Assembly: GCA_009695065.1 (NCBI GenBank)
Contig: SIBR01000018.1
Coordinates: 5,340 to 69,339 of the forward strand
Origin: Opitutus sp.
GTDB taxonomy: Bacteria; Verrucomicrobiota; Verrucomicrobiae; Opitutales; Opitutaceae
Length of the DNA stretch: 64,000 nt
Reading direction: 5' to 3'
Made by a program: the position numbers and the translations under genes. Shown piece by piece: positions 33,839-42,101 of the stretch (the first letter of the stretch is position 1; each line of letters opens with the position of its first letter). The notes under the pieces were generated by a model. That model was given only the letters and a program-made list of their open reading frames with translations, was not told the origin of the DNA and ran no database searches.

Positions 33839-36205
33839 GTGAGCGATAGTCTCCACAAGGCTGTATTCATCAGCTACGCCCGCGAGGACAGCGAAGCCGC
33901 CCGCCGGATCGCCGATGCCCTGCGGGCCTTCGGCGTGGAGGTCTGGTTCGACCAGAACGAATTGCGCGGCGGCGACACCTGGGACGCGAAGATCAAGCAA
34001 CAGATCCGGGAGTGCGCGTTGTTCGTGCCGGTGATTTCGCAACATACGCAGGAGCGCACCGAAGGCTATTCCCGTCGCGAATGGAAGCTGGGCGTCGAAC
34101 GTACCCACGACATGGCCTCGAGCCGCGCCTTCCTCGCTCCGATCGTCATCGACGAGACGACCGAGGCACGGGCGGAAGTGCCCGAGGAATTCATGAAGGT
34201 GCAGTGGACCCGGCTGCCGCATGGCGTGCCTTCGCCGCAGTTCGTCGAGCAGATCAAGCGCCTGCTCACGCCCACCAGCCGGGCCACGGCGGCGACCATG
34301 CTGGAGCCGGGACACCCGCGCCCCCGCGCCGCACGCGACGTGGGCGTCGCGGCCCTAGGAAAGACCGGCAAGCGGGTCGCCGTGGCCGCGCTCGCGGTCG
34401 TGGCGCTCGCGGTCGGGATCTTTTTCGCGCTTCGGCCCCCTTCCGCCAAATCGCCCCCTACTCCCGCGGCCTCCGTCGCGACCTCGGCCTCCGCCCCGCC
34501 TGCACCCCTCGCGGCGAAGCCGCCTTTGGATTTGGCCTCCGCCAAATCCATCGCCGTGCTCCCGTTCGCCAACATGAGCGACGACAAGGATGCGAATGCG
34601 TTTTTCGCCGACGGCATTCACGAGGACATCCTCACCAGTCTGTCGAACATCCGGGAGCTCCGGGTGGTGTCGCGGACATCGGTGATGCAATATCGCGGCA
34701 CCACCAAGACCATCCGGCAAATCGCGCAAGAAATGGGCGTCGCGTACGTCCTCGAGGGCAGTGTTCGGCGGGCGGGGAATCGAATCCGCGTCACGGGACA
34801 ATTGATCCGCGCCGCGACTGACGAGCATGTGTGGGCAAGGAACTACGATCGCGATCTCACGGACGTCTTCGCCATTCAGGCCGAGCTGGCCCAGGCGATT
34901 GCCGGTGAACTGCGCGCCGCCATCTCGCCGCAGGAAAAATCCCTGCTCGCGCGACGTCCGACCGAAAATCTCCCCGCGTACGAACTCGTGCTGAAGGCGC
35001 GGGCAATCCGGCAATTGCCCGGCAATCGAAGCGGGCTGGCCCAGCAGATCAGTCTTTTGAACGCTGCGGTGCAGCTCGATCCCAAATATGCGGATGCGTA
35101 TGCCGATCTCGCGTATGTGCACGCGTATGCAGCTTGGGTCGACCGGTATGGCGCGCCGATAAGTGACGATCTGGCCAACGCACAGAAAGCGATCGATGCG
35201 GCCATTCGACTCGCTCCTGATTCCCCGGACGTAATCCGCGCGCTGGGAGATTACCACTATTATGGTGAGCGCGATTATAGGGGGGCGATGGAACAGTACG
35301 AAAAGATGATGCGGCTCCGCCCAAACGACTCGACGGTATACAACCGGATGGCCTCGGTGCATCGCCGTCAGGGCAGGTGGGCAGAATCGGTCGCAAATTT
35401 TCGCAGGGCCAAGGAACTCGATCCAGCCGATCTCGCCAACGTCGGAGGTCTCGCCGTTACGTTAAGTGCAGGGCGTCGATATGCTGAGGCCATCGCCGAG
35501 TGGCGTGTTGAGGCGGAACAGATTCCGAATAATTTGCGGTTTGGGTATGCCATCGCATTCAATTCCTTCTGTGCGAGTGGTTCCACCCGCGAAATGGACG
35601 AATTCATCGGCCGGCTCTCACCGGAACAGGCGAATTCTAGTCTGAGTGTTGCATTGCGTAGACAATGGGCGGCCCGACACGGGGACCTTGAGGAGGCCAT
35701 CCGGCTTGATCGCGATTCGGCCCCGCGCGCTGGGTCCGCGGCCATCGAAATGGCGGTCGTTTTCGCGGTGCGGGGCGAGCTCGAGGCAGCGAAAGCCCGG
35801 CTGGGGAATTTGCCGGTCGAGCTGCGCGGCCAGGTTGTCTCCGGTCAGTCGGACGCCGCGGTGTGGATGAATCTTGCGAAAGTGGAGGCCCTATTGGGAA
35901 ACAAGACCGAAGCATTGCGATGCGCGCGGAAAGCCGTTGAGCTGACGCCAGAGGCAGGGGACGCTGTGCTTGCCCAGGGAATTCGAGCCGACCTGACCTT
36001 CGTCCAGGCGTGGACGGGCGATAAGGACGCGGCCATAGCTGAATACGCGCGTTTGCTGCGCACGCCGTTTGGAAATAGTCGCGGCACTGATCTCGATACC
36101 GGCGTCCACGTGATGAAACGCGATCCGCGCTACGCCCCGCTGCGCGGCGACCCGCGGTTCGAAGCGTTGCTGAACGACCCGAAGAATAACGCGCTGCTGT
36201 TCTGA
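33839..36205 (+). CDS. TIR domain - TM - TolB/FlgO-like domain - TPR protein
   Basis: 788 residues from the GTG at 33839. A TIR domain (~6-142) has HKAVFISYARED, VEVWFDQNELRGGDTW and SRREWKLGVE (Glu81 is the candidate NADase glutamate). A single TM helix (~180-198) and an Ala/Pro linker follow. Then comes a TolB-N/FlgO-like domain (~236-335: IAVLPFANMSDDKDANAFFADG, split here only as a landmark; YVLEGSVRRAGNRIRVTGQLI), and finally TPR helices (~380-780). The TIR would be cytoplasmic and the TPRs periplasmic. The TPR half is visibly less GC-rich than its neighbours. The role could be sensing, signalling or defence; it is not established. Confidence 0.88.
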   Translation: MSDSLHKAVFISYAREDSEAARRIADALRAFGVEVWFDQNELRGGDTWDAKIKQQIRECALFVPVISQHTQERTEGYSRREWKLGVERTHDMASSRAFLAPIVIDETTEARAEVPEEFMKVQWTRLPHGVPSPQFVEQIKRLLTPTSRATAATMLEPGHPRPRAARDVGVAALGKTGKRVAVAALAVVALAVGIFFALRPPSAKSPPTPAASVATSASAPPAPLAAKPPLDLASAKSIAVLPFANMSDDKDANAFFADGIHEDILTSLSNIRELRVVSRTSVMQYRGTTKTIRQIAQEMGVAYVLEGSVRRAGNRIRVTGQLIRAATDEHVWARNYDRDLTDVFAIQAELAQAIAGELRAAISPQEKSLLARRPTENLPAYELVLKARAIRQLPGNRSGLAQQISLLNAAVQLDPKYADAYADLAYVHAYAAWVDRYGAPISDDLANAQKAIDAAIRLAPDSPDVIRALGDYHYYGERDYRGAMEQYEKMMRLRPNDSTVYNRMASVHRRQGRWAESVANFRRAKELDPADLANVGGLAVTLSAGRRYAEAIAEWRVEAEQIPNNLRFGYAIAFNSFCASGSTREMDEFIGRLSPEQANSSLSVALRRQWAARHGDLEEAIRLDRDSAPRAGSAAIEMAVVFAVRGELEAAKARLGNLPVELRGQVVSGQSDAAVWMNLAKVEALLGNKTEALRCARKAVELTPEAGDAVLAQGIRADLTFVQAWTGDKDAAIAEYARLLRTPFGNSRGTDLDTGVHVMKRDPRYAPLRGDPRFEALLNDPKNNALLF

Positions 36206-36211
36206 TGAAGA

Positions 36212-36295
36212 GCGGAACGCTCAACGTTTAACTCTCAACGCATGAAGCGAGCGGTGAACCTCGGAGGACCGATCCTCGAGCGTTGAGCGCTCCGC
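36212..36295. repeat. 15-bp inverted repeat in the TIR-DUF6528 gap
   Basis: Arms GCGGAACGCTCAACG (36212-36226) and CGTTGAGCGCTCCGC (36281-36295) pair with one mismatch across 54 bp. An internal ACTCTCAACGC echoes the arm. It is just downstream of the TIR gene stop and directly before the next start. Confidence 0.6.
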
Positions 36296-36303
36296 AGCAG
36301 CCC

Positions 36304-37236
36304 ATGCTCCTCATCCGCACGATCCTGCTGGCCACGTTCGCGCTTCTCGGCGGGGTGGCCGTTGCCGCCAGCGTCGCGCCGGCCGCCAGTCCTCGCGAGC
36401 TCATCGTCTGCGGCCGCGAAAAGGTGTTCATTCTCGACCTCAACACGCGCGACGCCCAGGGCACGCCGAAGACGATTTGGAGCTGGCGCGCCACCGATCG
36501 GCCGGAATTGCCCGCGGCGTATCGGCCGTTGTTCCGCTCGACCGACGAATGCAAAGCCGTCGACGGCGGGCGGCGCATCCTGATCACGTCGTCGGGCGGG
36601 GCGGTCGCGCTGGTGGAACGCAGCGACGGCCGCGTGGTGTTCTACGGCCGCGCCCATAACGCCCACTCCGCCGATCTTCTCCCCAATGGCCGCATCGCCG
36701 TGGCCGCCTCGCGCGACCCGCAGGGCGTGAAGGGCGACGCCCTGGTCCTGTTCGACATCGCCCAATCCGATCGCGAGCTGTGGCGCACGGAACTCACCTC
36801 GGGGCACGGCGTCGTGTGGGACGAGGCGCGCCAGGTCGTGTGGGCGCTTTCCGACCGGGAAGTCCGCAGCTATCAGCTTGTCGATTGGGACCGCGCCACC
36901 CCGAGCTTGAAGCGCGTCGCGACGATCGCGCTGCCCGAATCGGGCGGGCACGACCTGTACCCGATCCCCGGCACGGCCTTCCTTTCCCTGACGACGAACG
37001 GGCATTGCTGGCTCGTGGACCGCGCCACCCGGACACTGCTGCCCCACCCGGCGCTCGCCGACCGGGCCGGGATAAAAAGCATCGCCGTGCATCCGCTCAC
37101 CGGGCAGATCGCGTTCACCGAGGCGGAGCCGCCGAACTGGTGGACGACAAGCATCCAGTTCCTGCAGCCGGCCGAGACCTGCTCGGTGCCCGGCGAGCAA
37201 TTCTACAAAGTACGCTGGAACATCACCGCGCCGTGA
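36304..37236 (+). CDS. Exported DUF6528-like beta-propeller protein
   Basis: 310 residues from the ATG of MLLIRTILLATFALLGG, a Sec signal peptide ending near Ala-22. The mature part has repeated strand patterns (ELIVCGREKVFILDL, HSADLLPNGRIAVAAS, GHGVVWDEARQVVWALSD, GGHDLYPIPGTAFLSL) typical of a six- or seven-bladed propeller and matches the DUF6528 description. No enzymatic residues are evident. The function is unknown; it is probably periplasmic. A hairpin with a T tract follows at 37301. Confidence 0.75.
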   Translation: MLLIRTILLATFALLGGVAVAASVAPAASPRELIVCGREKVFILDLNTRDAQGTPKTIWSWRATDRPELPAAYRPLFRSTDECKAVDGGRRILITSSGGAVALVERSDGRVVFYGRAHNAHSADLLPNGRIAVAASRDPQGVKGDALVLFDIAQSDRELWRTELTSGHGVVWDEARQVVWALSDREVRSYQLVDWDRATPSLKRVATIALPESGGHDLYPIPGTAFLSLTTNGHCWLVDRATRTLLPHPALADRAGIKSIAVHPLTGQIAFTEAEPPNWWTTSIQFLQPAETCSVPGEQFYKVRWNITAP

Positions 37237-37250
37237 TGGGGATTTATGCA

Positions 37251-37516
37251 ACCGCGGATGCACGCGGATTGACACGGATAGAGCCGGAAAAAAATGAATC
37301 GTAGGAGCGGCTTTACGCCGCGATGCCCGCGAATCGCGGGGTGAACCCGCTCCTACAGTTTTTTGATCGGGGATTCCCGCGGCTGCACGCGAATCGAACT
37401 CGATCGCGGGAGCTTCAAACCTCGCGGAGACAGAGATTGATAAGACGAAAGAAAAAGAAGCGCGGCAACGGGCCGGTCTGGATTGTTATCCGCGTCGATC
37501 CGTGTTCATCCGCGGT
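37251..37516. repeat. Nested CGCGGAT inverted repeat enclosing a REP-like hairpin
   Basis: The outer arms at 37251-37280 (ACCGCGGATGCACGCGGATT...) and 37487-37516 are imperfect complements made of the CGCGGAT unit also found at 33558. Enclosed is a separate REP-like hairpin, 37301-37356. The interval 37237-37532 contains no convincing gene. Confidence 0.75.
37301..37364 (+). terminator. REP-like hairpin with T tract
   Basis: GTAGGAGCGG (37301-37310) pairs perfectly with CCGCTCCTAC (37347-37356), with further internal pairing of CCCGCG/CGCGGG. A TTTTTT run follows at 37359-37364. The GTAGGAGCGG...CCGCTCCTAC design is a common REP/BIME type. It may end the DUF6528 transcript. Confidence 0.7.
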
Positions 37517-37532
37517 GGTCATCAATCCGCAA

Positions 37533-38915
37533 TCAAACAGCCGCTGCGACCGGTTCGTCCGCCGTGATCGGCTCCGTGGGTTTGATCCCCAGCCAGCAGA
37601 TGCCGCCGAGAAAATAGATCGCGCCGGAAATCCAGAACGTGAGCGCCCAGTCGCGACCGCTGGAATCGAGAATGATGCCCGTCACGAGCGGCGCCGCGGC
37701 ACCGCCGATGGCCCCGATCATGTTCATGCTGCCCGAAAGCGTGCCGGTGTATTTCGCCCCGACATCCATGCACGTGCTCCAGCTGCCGGGCATCGTCAGG
37801 TCGTTGCAGAAACTGGCCATGCCCATGACGAGCATGGCGAACAGCGGGTCCTTGACGTAAAAGGAATACACTAGGAGCACGGCGGCCCCGGTGAAGCCCA
37901 CCAGCGCGAGCGTCTTGCGCATCCACACCACGCTGCCGAACACGCGGGCAAGCCACGGCGTCGCCAGGCCGCACACGATGCAGCCAAACCCGCCGAAAAA
38001 GAGCGGGATGCCGGCCAGGGCCGCGACGAGCACCTTGCGCGTCATCTCGGCGGAAAGATGTGCGCTCAGGATGTTGCCCAGCCAGACCATGAACGCGTTC
38101 TGATTGAGCTCCAGCCCCCGGGTTTCACGCAGGTAGGTGGGCAGCCACGTGATGAAGAAAGCCCAGCCATACGAGAGACTCGCGTATTGCAGCCAGAGCA
38201 GCCACACGGACCGCGAGGTCAGCAGCCGTTTCCACGGCACGCGGGGGTGACCGGTGTCGCCCGTGGTGCTGGTCCGGATCAGCGCGAGTTCGGCGGAGTT
38301 GACCTTGGGATGATCCTTCGGGTCGTCCCGAAACGAACGGTAGAAAATCACGGCCCACACCACGCCGATGCCGCCGAACAGCACGAAGGTGTTCCGCCAG
38401 GAAAGAAACGCCATGACCCAGATCACCAGCAGCGGCGTGAACGCCCCGGCCCACCGCGCGCACAGCCACATGATCGCCTGCGCCCGCGCCCGCTCGGGGC
38501 CGGGCAGCCAGTTCATGAAGGCCTTGGTGAGATTGGGGAAGCAACCCGCCTCGCCCGCGCCGAAAAAGAACCGGCAGAGGATCAGCGACACGGCGTTCCA
38601 CGCGTAGCCGGTGGCGGCCGTGAAAAGCGACCACATCAGGACCACCCGCATCAGCACCTTCCGCGGCCCGATCAAATCCCCGAGCCAGCCGCCCGGGATC
38701 TCGAAGATCGCGTAGGCCAGCGCGAACATGGAAAAGGCCAGCCCCATCTGCGCCGAGGTCAGGTTCAGATCCTTCTGGATGTGGGGCGCCGCCTGGGAAA
38801 TGCAGACGCGGTCGACGTAGGTGATGACCGCGAGCGTGGCGGCGAAGCCGATCACACTGTGGCGCACGCGGGTGGGGACGGACGAGGCGACGGGGTCTTT
38901 TTCGGGAGGCGACAC
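37533..38915 (-). CDS. MFS transporter, anion:cation symporter (ACS) type
   Basis: The 460-residue twelve-TM permease starts at GTG. ACS-family marks include TYVDRVCISQAAPHIQKDLNL at TM1, the loop motif GGWLGDLIGPRKVLM (~75-89) and GAGEAGCFPNLTKAFMNWLP (~118). Characterised relatives import hexuronates, galactonate, glucarate or sialic acid. The neighbours (ceramidase-fold hydrolase, sulfatase) suggest an organic-acid product of glycan breakdown. It is divergent from the ceramidase-like gene, with a 19-bp dyad between them. Confidence 0.93.
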   Translation of the reverse strand: MSPPEKDPVASSVPTRVRHSVIGFAATLAVITYVDRVCISQAAPHIQKDLNLTSAQMGLAFSMFALAYAIFEIPGGWLGDLIGPRKVLMRVVLMWSLFTAATGYAWNAVSLILCRFFFGAGEAGCFPNLTKAFMNWLPGPERARAQAIMWLCARWAGAFTPLLVIWVMAFLSWRNTFVLFGGIGVVWAVIFYRSFRDDPKDHPKVNSAELALIRTSTTGDTGHPRVPWKRLLTSRSVWLLWLQYASLSYGWAFFITWLPTYLRETRGLELNQNAFMVWLGNILSAHLSAEMTRKVLVAALAGIPLFFGGFGCIVCGLATPWLARVFGSVVWMRKTLALVGFTGAAVLLVYSFYVKDPLFAMLVMGMASFCNDLTMPGSWSTCMDVGAKYTGTLSGSMNMIGAIGGAAAPLVTGIILDSSGRDWALTFWISGAIYFLGGICWLGIKPTEPITADEPVAAAV

Positions 38916-39063
38916 GCGGGGTTTCAGGTCTGGCCGGCTTGACTCAACGGGGGTGGAAAAACGCGCGCCAGTGGAGTTGGGTTGTTATTCGATGTCGAGC
39001 GGAGTCTGCGCTTTTTTCCCGGCCACCGCATCGGTAACCCCGCCGCCGCTCTCCGCCCGCGCG

Positions 39064-39110
39064 ACTCAATTCCAAGATGTCATCGAATAGTTGACATCAT
39101 GGAATTGAGT
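39064..39110. promoter_or_regulatory. 19-bp AT-rich inverted repeat in the MFS/ceramidase-like divergent region
   Basis: Arms 39064-39082 (ACTCAATTCCAAGATGTCA) and 39092-39110 (TGACATCATGGAATTGAGT) pair at 18 of 19 positions around a 9-base spacer, in otherwise GC-rich DNA. No T tract follows on either strand. It could be an operator for the two divergent genes or the end of a lost mobile element. The rest of 38916-39332 shows no gene. Confidence 0.65.
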
Positions 39111-39332
39111 TCGGCCGGCGCATGCGGTGCATTCCGAAAACATCAAGCCGACGCTCCGGCGCGTGCGAGGTGGTCTGATTTCCCTCCCGCGGGACTGCGT
39201 TGCCTCCGGCGGCCGCCCGCCACCTTTTCGCTCGCGACGCCGTTGGGCTGTGCTCAGCTAGGCGCTCTCTTAGGTCCGCCCGCCGAACCCTTCCCGTTAA
39301 AAATCCCGTCCGACCTGTGTCGGTTGAATCCC

Positions 39333-40613
39333 ATGCGATCCCTCACCCTCCTGCTCGCCCTGACTCTCGCCCTGAGCTCCGCCCGCGCCGAATTCCGGGC
39401 CTCGACCGTCAAAGTCGACATCAGCCCCAAGACGCCCCAGTGGCTCATGGGCTACGGCGCCCGCCAGTCCACCGGCATCCACGATCCGATTTTCCACCGG
39501 ATCGCCGCCATGGACGACGGCACCACGCAGGTGTTCATCGTCGCCTCGGACCTGTGTCTGTTTTCTCCGACGGTGTACGATGATTTCACCGCCGAGCTGA
39601 AGGCAGAGACGGGCATCGAGCCGAAGCAGGTCTGGTGGACGGTCACCCACAGCCATTCCACGCCCGAGGTCGGACCGCCGGGCATGTACGATGTACTGCT
39701 CAAAGGCCGCTCGGACCATCCGTGGAACCGGGAGTACCTCCAGTTCATCAAGTCCTCGCTCATGGCGGGCATCAAGGAGGCGCGGGCCAAACTGGAACCG
39801 GCGCGTATCGCCATCGGCACGGGCATGGCCCGCGCCAACATCAACCGCCGCGCACGCGACCTCGACGGACGGATCTCGCTCGGCCTCAACCCCGACGGGC
39901 CGACCGACCGCCAGATCGGCCTGATCCGGCTGGAGCGGCCCGACGGCTCGTTGCTCGGCTTGATCACCAACTACGCGATGCACGGCACCGTGCTCGGCGG
40001 TTCCTTCATGCAGATCAGCGGTGACGGGCCCGGCATCACCTCCGCCTACGTCGAGGAGAAATTGGGCGCCACCACCCTCTACGTAAACGGAGCCGCCGGC
40101 AATCTGGCGCCGATCTACACGGTCCAGGAAGCCCGCAACGCCCGCGTCCTCGGGGAATTCCGAGTCTTGCTCGGCAACAAGATCCTCGAGGCGAACCGCA
40201 CCCTGGGACCCGGCACGGCGGACACGAAACTGTGGCTGGCGGAGACGTGGATCGAAACGCCCCGCAAGGCGGGCCTTGGCTGGTCGGAGGAACTCAAGAA
40301 GTACGGCTCGAAGAGCGGCGGGGGCGTCGACCTCGTCCGCATTCCCGTGCGCGTGCTGCGCATCAACGACACCGTTTTGTGGGGCAGCCCGGTGGAGCTC
40401 TTCTGCGAAATCTCAAACAAGGTCCGGCAGGAATCGCCGTTCCGGAACACATTTTTCTTCGGCTATTCCAACGGCTGGATCGGCTACCTGCCCACGGCCG
40501 AGGCCTTCCGCGACGGGGGCTACGAGCCGCGCACCTCGCCGTTCTCCGAACAGGTGGAGCAGGACTACCTGAAGGGCGTGCAGACGTTCCTTGAAGGCAT
40601 GTCGCGCCACTGA
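39333..40613 (+). CDS. Exported neutral/alkaline ceramidase-fold hydrolase (second copy)
   Basis: 426 residues from the ATG of MRSLTLLLALTLAL, a Sec signal peptide ending near residue 19. The core resembles the protein at 25499 and neutral ceramidase N-terminal domains: STVKVDISPKTPQWLMGYG, VTHSHSTPEVG (metal His), NYAMHGTVLGG (His) and YVNGAAGNLAP. The first copy has a Tat signal; this has a Sec signal. The substrate is unknown. It lies 15 nt before a sulfatase gene, implying co-transcription. Confidence 0.85.
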   Translation: MRSLTLLLALTLALSSARAEFRASTVKVDISPKTPQWLMGYGARQSTGIHDPIFHRIAAMDDGTTQVFIVASDLCLFSPTVYDDFTAELKAETGIEPKQVWWTVTHSHSTPEVGPPGMYDVLLKGRSDHPWNREYLQFIKSSLMAGIKEARAKLEPARIAIGTGMARANINRRARDLDGRISLGLNPDGPTDRQIGLIRLERPDGSLLGLITNYAMHGTVLGGSFMQISGDGPGITSAYVEEKLGATTLYVNGAAGNLAPIYTVQEARNARVLGEFRVLLGNKILEANRTLGPGTADTKLWLAETWIETPRKAGLGWSEELKKYGSKSGGGVDLVRIPVRVLRINDTVLWGSPVELFCEISNKVRQESPFRNTFFFGYSNGWIGYLPTAEAFRDGGYEPRTSPFSEQVEQDYLKGVQTFLEGMSRH

Positions 40614-40628
40614 GTGCCGGCCCCCCTC

Positions 40629-41984
40629 ATGAAACTCGCGCTCCGCGGTCTGCTTTTGGTCGCACTCACGGCGATGCTCCACGCCGCCACCCCACCCGCC
40701 CGCCCGCCAAACATCCTGCTGATCACGGCGGACAATCTCGGCTACGGCGACGTGGGCTGCTACGGCAACCGCGACGTGCTCACGCCGAATCTCGACGCGC
40801 TGGCCCGCGAGAGCGTGCGTTGCACATCCTTCTACACGGCGTCGCCAACCTGCACGGTTTCCCGGGCAACGCTGCTGACCGGCCGCTATCCGCAGCGCAT
40901 CCGCCTCAACGCGCAACTGCCGGGCATCAAGGGCAACTACGGCATCGGCCTGCGGCATTCGGAGAGATTGATCCCGACCTATCTGAAGTCGGCAGGCTAT
41001 GCCTCGGGCTGTTTCGGCAAATGGAATATCGGCTTCGCCCCGGGCAGCCGCCCGACGGAACGCGGCTTCGACGAGTTTATCGGCAACGCGTCGGGCAACA
41101 TCGATTACTACTCCTACAGCTACCAGCGGAAGCACGACCTGTACCGGGGCACCGAGAAGTTTCACCCCGACAAGTACTCGACCAATCTCTACGCCGACTC
41201 GGCCATCGACTTCATCCGGCGAAAGGCCGGCGGGCCGTTCTTCGTCTACCTGCCCTTCAACGCCCCGCATTACCCCAGCGGTGGCAACCTGCCGAAGGGC
41301 GAGAAGGTGGAATGGAAAGCGCCGGCGGAATTCTTCGCGCGTTACGGACTGTCGCCTGACGAACCCGATGAGAAAAAACGCTATCGCGTGGTGATCACCG
41401 CGCTCGACGACGCGATCGGCCGGGTCTTGAAGTCACTCGACGAACTCGGGCTGCGCGAGAACACCCTCGTCATTTTCTACTCCGACAACGGGGCCTTCAT
41501 GCTTCCCCACAGCGGCCTCGAAGTCGCGTCCAACGCTCCCATGCGCAGCGGCGGCGTCACGCTCTGGGAAGGCGGCATCCGCGTCCCGGCCATGGTCCGC
41601 TGGCCCGGCCGGCTGCCGGCCGGCACGGTGTGCGGCGAGCCGATCATCAGCACGGATATTCTGCCCACCCTACTCGCGGTGACGGGGCAGCCCCGGCCGA
41701 ACGATCGCGTGCTGGACGGGCAGAACATTCTGGCGGTGCTGGCAGGCCGGGAAGCGGCACCGGCGCGGGATCTATTCTGGGAGTTCGAGCAATTTAAAAA
41801 GAACATGTCGGCCGTGCGCCGCGGGCAGTATAAACTGCATCGCAGCGACACCAAGGCGCCGTGGGAACTCTACGACGTCGTGAACGATCTCGGTGAAACC
41901 AAGGATCTGGCCGCCGCCAAACCGCACGTCCTCCAGTCGCTCGTCGCCGCATACGAGCGGTGGAGTGAAGCCGTGATCGAGTAG
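40629..41984 (+). CDS. Exported sulfatase (arylsulfatase family) with variant FGE motif
   Basis: The 451-residue sulfatase has a signal peptide (1-19). The N-terminal metal motif is NILLITADNLGYGDVGCYG. The formylglycine segment is C75-T-V-S-R79 followed by ATLLTGRYPQR; the usual rule is C-x-(P/A)-x-R, so Val replaces Pro/Ala. GCFGKWNIG carries the Lys; YSDNGAF carries Asp-Asn; GGVTLWEGGIRVP is conserved. It would remove sulfate esters from glycans or aromatic compounds. The formylglycine-generating enzyme is not in the window. It is probably co-transcribed with the ceramidase-fold gene. Confidence 0.93.
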   Translation: MKLALRGLLLVALTAMLHAATPPARPPNILLITADNLGYGDVGCYGNRDVLTPNLDALARESVRCTSFYTASPTCTVSRATLLTGRYPQRIRLNAQLPGIKGNYGIGLRHSERLIPTYLKSAGYASGCFGKWNIGFAPGSRPTERGFDEFIGNASGNIDYYSYSYQRKHDLYRGTEKFHPDKYSTNLYADSAIDFIRRKAGGPFFVYLPFNAPHYPSGGNLPKGEKVEWKAPAEFFARYGLSPDEPDEKKRYRVVITALDDAIGRVLKSLDELGLRENTLVIFYSDNGAFMLPHSGLEVASNAPMRSGGVTLWEGGIRVPAMVRWPGRLPAGTVCGEPIISTDILPTLLAVTGQPRPNDRVLDGQNILAVLAGREAAPARDLFWEFEQFKKNMSAVRRGQYKLHRSDTKAPWELYDVVNDLGETKDLAAAKPHVLQSLVAAYERWSEAVIE

Positions 41985-42024
41985 TCACGGGCCCGGCCCG
42001 AAGGCGGGCCCGATACCAAATGAA

Positions 42025-42058
42025 ATCGCCCGCCGCTTCCGAGGGAAGCGCGGGCGAT
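42025..42058. terminator. Bidirectional hairpin between sulfatase and DUF1080 genes
   Basis: ATCGCCCGCCGCTTCC (42025-42040) pairs with GGAAGCGCGGGCGAT (42044-42058) with a single C bulge and a 3-base loop. A weaker hairpin, CGGGCCCG/CGGGCCCG, precedes it at 41988-42012. It sits between convergent stop codons and should end both transcripts. Confidence 0.75.
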
Positions 42059-42101
42059 GATTCGCACCCTCCAGGCCGATCCGGCCGGAGTGGCGTCTTT
42101 C

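Noticed and set aside
37387..37406. tRNA-like GAATCGAACTC segment
   Set aside because: No flanking acceptor or anticodon stems could be paired; a chance match to the T-loop.
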